Source: Anaerolineaceae bacterium (GTDB lineage Bacteria; Chloroflexota; Anaerolineae; Anaerolineales; Villigracilaceae). From it: a DNA stretch of 64,000 nt. Made by a program: the position numbers and the translations under genes. Under the pieces are notes generated by a model. It ran no database searches, was not told the origin of the DNA, and was given only the letters and a program-made list of their open reading frames with translations. Where the stretch lies: positions 1 through 64,000 of the forward strand of contig QZIJ01000124.1 of assembly GCA_003598975.1 (NCBI GenBank), written 5' to 3'. Of the stretch, positions 62,414-64,000 are shown in pieces (positions within the stretch are counted from its first letter, which is position 1; every line of letters starts with the position of its first letter).

Positions 62414-62875
62414 ATGCCCAAACATAGAAAGCCGTCTCGAAAATCCCCTCAAAAAACTTCCGTTGGAGCCTTCCTGCGCCGTCCCGCGGTGCAGTTGGGG
62501 ATGGTCGCTGTCGTGGCGCTGGTCGTCTATTTGCTGGTGGCCGCTTCCGGCGGCGCGGGAGGCGGTCTTTCATCCACCATTAGCGTGAACGAGGCCTATT
62601 CCATGTATCAGAATGGCGCGTTCGTGCTGGACGTCCGCACGGTGGATGAGTGGAACGAGTACCACGCGCCAGGCACGACGCTCATTCCACTTGACCAACT
62701 CGCTTCGCGCGTGGACGAAGTGCCGCGTGACCGTCCGATAGTCGTTGTCTGCCGTTCGGGCAACCGCTCCGACGAGGGACGCGACATCCTGCTCGACGCG
62801 GGCTTCACCCAGGTCACCAGCATGGATGGCGGCCTAAATGAATGGCGGACGAAAGGCTACCCGATCGAACCATAG
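62414..62875 (+). CDS. Membrane-anchored rhodanese-domain protein
   Basis: This 153-residue protein has a basic N-terminus, one membrane helix (about residues 28-48) and a rhodanese domain on the far side. FVLDVRTVDEWNEYHAPG lies near residue 70 and the active-site loop CRSGNRS near residue 113, with its catalytic cysteine intact. It probably handles sulfane sulfur outside the membrane; the partner is unknown. AGGAG precedes the ATG at a normal distance. Confidence 0.92.
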   Translation: MPKHRKPSRKSPQKTSVGAFLRRPAVQLGMVAVVALVVYLLVAASGGAGGGLSSTISVNEAYSMYQNGAFVLDVRTVDEWNEYHAPGTTLIPLDQLASRVDEVPRDRPIVVVCRSGNRSDEGRDILLDAGFTQVTSMDGGLNEWRTKGYPIEP

Positions 62876-62881
62876 CCCCCG

Positions 62882-62941
62882 ACCCTGACGGTTTTTGCGA
62901 AGCACCCCGTAGTGAAACGGAGCGGGCAAAACCTTTTGGGT
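62882..62941. repeat. ACCCTGACGGTTTTTGC palindromic repeat
   Basis: ACCCTGACGGTTTTTGC and GCAAAACCTTTTGGGT pair with a few mismatches around an inner CCCCGT / ACGGAGCGGG hairpin. It belongs to the same loose family as the elements at 62360 and inside leuS. Confidence 0.6.
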
Positions 62942-62970
62942 TTCTTATAATTCGCCCGAGGAGACCAGAT

Positions 62971-63381
62971 ATGAACCTGACCATTTCCCAGCAACAAGGC
63001 CAAGCGCCGGTGACCGTCATTCACCTCGACGGTAAACTGGATTCCAACAGTTTCCAAAAATTGATCAACGAAGCCAAAACCGCGTTCGAGAGCGGAGCGC
63101 GCCATCTTATCCTTGACATGACCAAACTGACCTACATCAGTAGTGCGGGCATTGTCGCGTTGCATTCCGTCGCCAAATTGTTCCGCGGCGAATCCCTGCC
63201 CAATGCCGAAGCGGGCTGGAACACCATCCGCTCGCTGGAGAAAGAACGCGCCGGTGGCGTTCAGCAGAACGTAAAACTGCTCAACGTGCCTCCCGAAGTG
63301 CGAAGCGTGCTCGAAGTGGTCGGACTCGCCGCGTCCTTTGAGATACACACAGATTTGGCGCAGGCTGTCGCGTCGTTCTGA
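62971..63381 (+). CDS. STAS-domain protein (anti-sigma factor antagonist type)
   Basis: This 136-residue protein has the STAS layout: VTVIHLDGKLDSNSFQKLIN near residue 14 and LILDMTKLTYISSAGIVAL near residue 45, where a serine in YISSAG is the usual phosphorylation site. A stretch of about 30 residues (GESLPNAEAGWNTIRSLEKE) interrupts the fold before VKLLNVPPEVRSVLEVVGL, which is longer than normal. No kinase or anti-sigma gene is adjacent. CGAGGAG precedes the ATG; a frame from 62842 runs through a repeat and is unlikely. Confidence 0.88.
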   Translation: MNLTISQQQGQAPVTVIHLDGKLDSNSFQKLINEAKTAFESGARHLILDMTKLTYISSAGIVALHSVAKLFRGESLPNAEAGWNTIRSLEKERAGGVQQNVKLLNVPPEVRSVLEVVGLAASFEIHTDLAQAVASF

Positions 63382-63437
63382 TTTTGATGTTGCTGATTGA
63401 CCGCCATCCCAGAGCAGGGTGGCGGTCATTTTCTTTC

Positions 63438-63480
63438 TTGACATTCTTTTTCATTTGTGTATAATTGAAAAAGATTTTCA
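63438..63480 (+). promoter_or_regulatory. Promoter and palindromic operator of the Fur-family gene
   Basis: TTGACA (63438-63443), a 16-base spacer and TATAAT (63460-63465) form a consensus promoter. Directly after it, TGAAAA-AGA-TTTTCA (63466-63480) is a perfect palindrome, well placed for repression by the downstream regulator. Autoregulation is inferred. Confidence 0.82.
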
Positions 63481-63497
63481 TTATCAAAAAGGAAACT

Positions 63498-63929
63498 ATG
63501 AGCGCTTCCCCAACCATGAGCGAACAATGGCTGTCCACACTGCAAAACAGTGGCTATCGGCTGACGGGGCCGCGCCGCGTCATCGTTGAGATCATGGCGG
63601 CTTGCGAACGCGCTCTCGGGCCGTTGGAACTCTTCGACCTGGGCCGCAAGGAACAGCCCGGGCTGGGCCTGGTGACGGTCTACCGCACGCTCGAAAAGAT
63701 GGAAGAACTCGGATTGGTGCAGCGCGTCCACCAGCCGAACGGCTGTCACATGTACCTGCCCGCAGCGCGCGGCCACCAGCATCTCATCATCTGCCAGCAA
63801 TGTGGTAAGGCAGAATATTTCGAAGGCGAAGACATGGAAGCCTTTTTCAACCAGGTGGCCGGGGAACATGGATTTACCCTGCGCGAACACTGGCTTCAAC
63901 TCTTTGGCCTGTGCGCCAATTGCAAATAA
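63498..63929 (+). CDS. Fur-family transcriptional regulator
   Basis: This 143-residue metal- or peroxide-sensing repressor has the winged-helix domain with RLTGPRRVIVEIMA near residue 20 and GLGLVTVYRTLEKMEELGLVQ near residue 60. The metal-binding domain has HQHLIICQQCGK near residue 95 and the second zinc pair CANC at the C-terminus. It could be Fur, Zur or PerR; the sequence alone does not decide. A strong promoter with a palindromic operator lies upstream, and a gene follows 14 bases later, so they probably form an operon. Confidence 0.92.
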   Translation: MSASPTMSEQWLSTLQNSGYRLTGPRRVIVEIMAACERALGPLELFDLGRKEQPGLGLVTVYRTLEKMEELGLVQRVHQPNGCHMYLPAARGHQHLIICQQCGKAEYFEGEDMEAFFNQVAGEHGFTLREHWLQLFGLCANCK

Positions 63930-63943
63930 AAAGGAGATTCAAA

Positions 63944-64000
63944 ATGGGAAAAGATGTGCAGGAACTTGTACGCATGAGAGATGTGGATACGCTCTTTGAA
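63944..64000 (+). CDS. Start of an unidentified gene downstream of the Fur-family regulator
   Basis: AAGGAG lies 7 bases before an ATG, and 19 codons are open to the end of the window (MGKDVQELVRMRDVDTLFE). The fragment is too short to identify. Its closeness to the regulator suggests co-transcription. Confidence 0.6.
   Translation, partial: MGKDVQELVRMRDVDTLFE

Overview
This window looks like chromosome from a Chloroflexota bacterium, most likely class Anaerolineae. The reasons are a fairly GC-rich housekeeping background, very long multi-GAF sensor proteins, many palindromic intergenic repeats of the kind common in that group, and a T-box-controlled leuS. The lineage is inferred from style and gene content; no database was searched.

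Layout. 1-9.5 kb: a dipeptide/oligopeptide ABC importer (two lipoprotein binding proteins, two permeases, two ATPases, plus the tail of another ATPase) with a membrane-anchored cytochrome c gene inside the run. 9.6-14.9 kb: a PDZ/multi-GAF histidine kinase followed by a FIST-domain protein. 15.2-20.9 kb: five unrelated single genes, all on the + strand, separated by copies of a structured repeat that resembles integron attC sites. 21-28.6 kb: an HD-GYP phosphodiesterase and a MEDS-domain protein, then leuS with its T-box leader. 28.6-29.7 kb: two tRNA-Ala genes and radC.

29.7-35.9 kb holds a complete Tn7-like transposon (tnsA, tnsB, tnsC, tniQ). It has 32-bp terminal inverted repeats (30/32 identical) and a perfect 5-bp target duplication, TAGAA, that includes the radC stop codon. 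Downstream lie a membrane-protein gene and a second, diverged copy of the last 105 bp of radC. 37.4-40.4 kb is a second cluster of three AT-rich cassette-like genes whose last repeat is cut in half.

40.4-45.2 kb returns to housekeeping genes: acylphosphatase, a gluzincin-type peptidase, an AEC transporter, a HEAT-repeat protein and a site-2 protease. 45.3-61.1 kb is a surface-polysaccharide/glycan locus: flippase, glycosyltransferases, GDP-mannose dehydratase, methyltransferases, a pyruvyltransferase-like enzyme, two UPF0104-type membrane proteins and a polysaccharide deacetylase. 61-64 kb holds an M29 aminopeptidase, a rhodanese, a STAS protein and a Fur-family regulator with a clear promoter/operator.

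The strongest candidates for something undescribed are (i) the two integrase-less clusters of gene cassettes joined by a conserved attC-like hairpin, (ii) the Tn7-like element inserted at the radC stop codon beside a duplicated radC tail, and (iii) repeat elements that have become part of coding sequences, above all in leuS.
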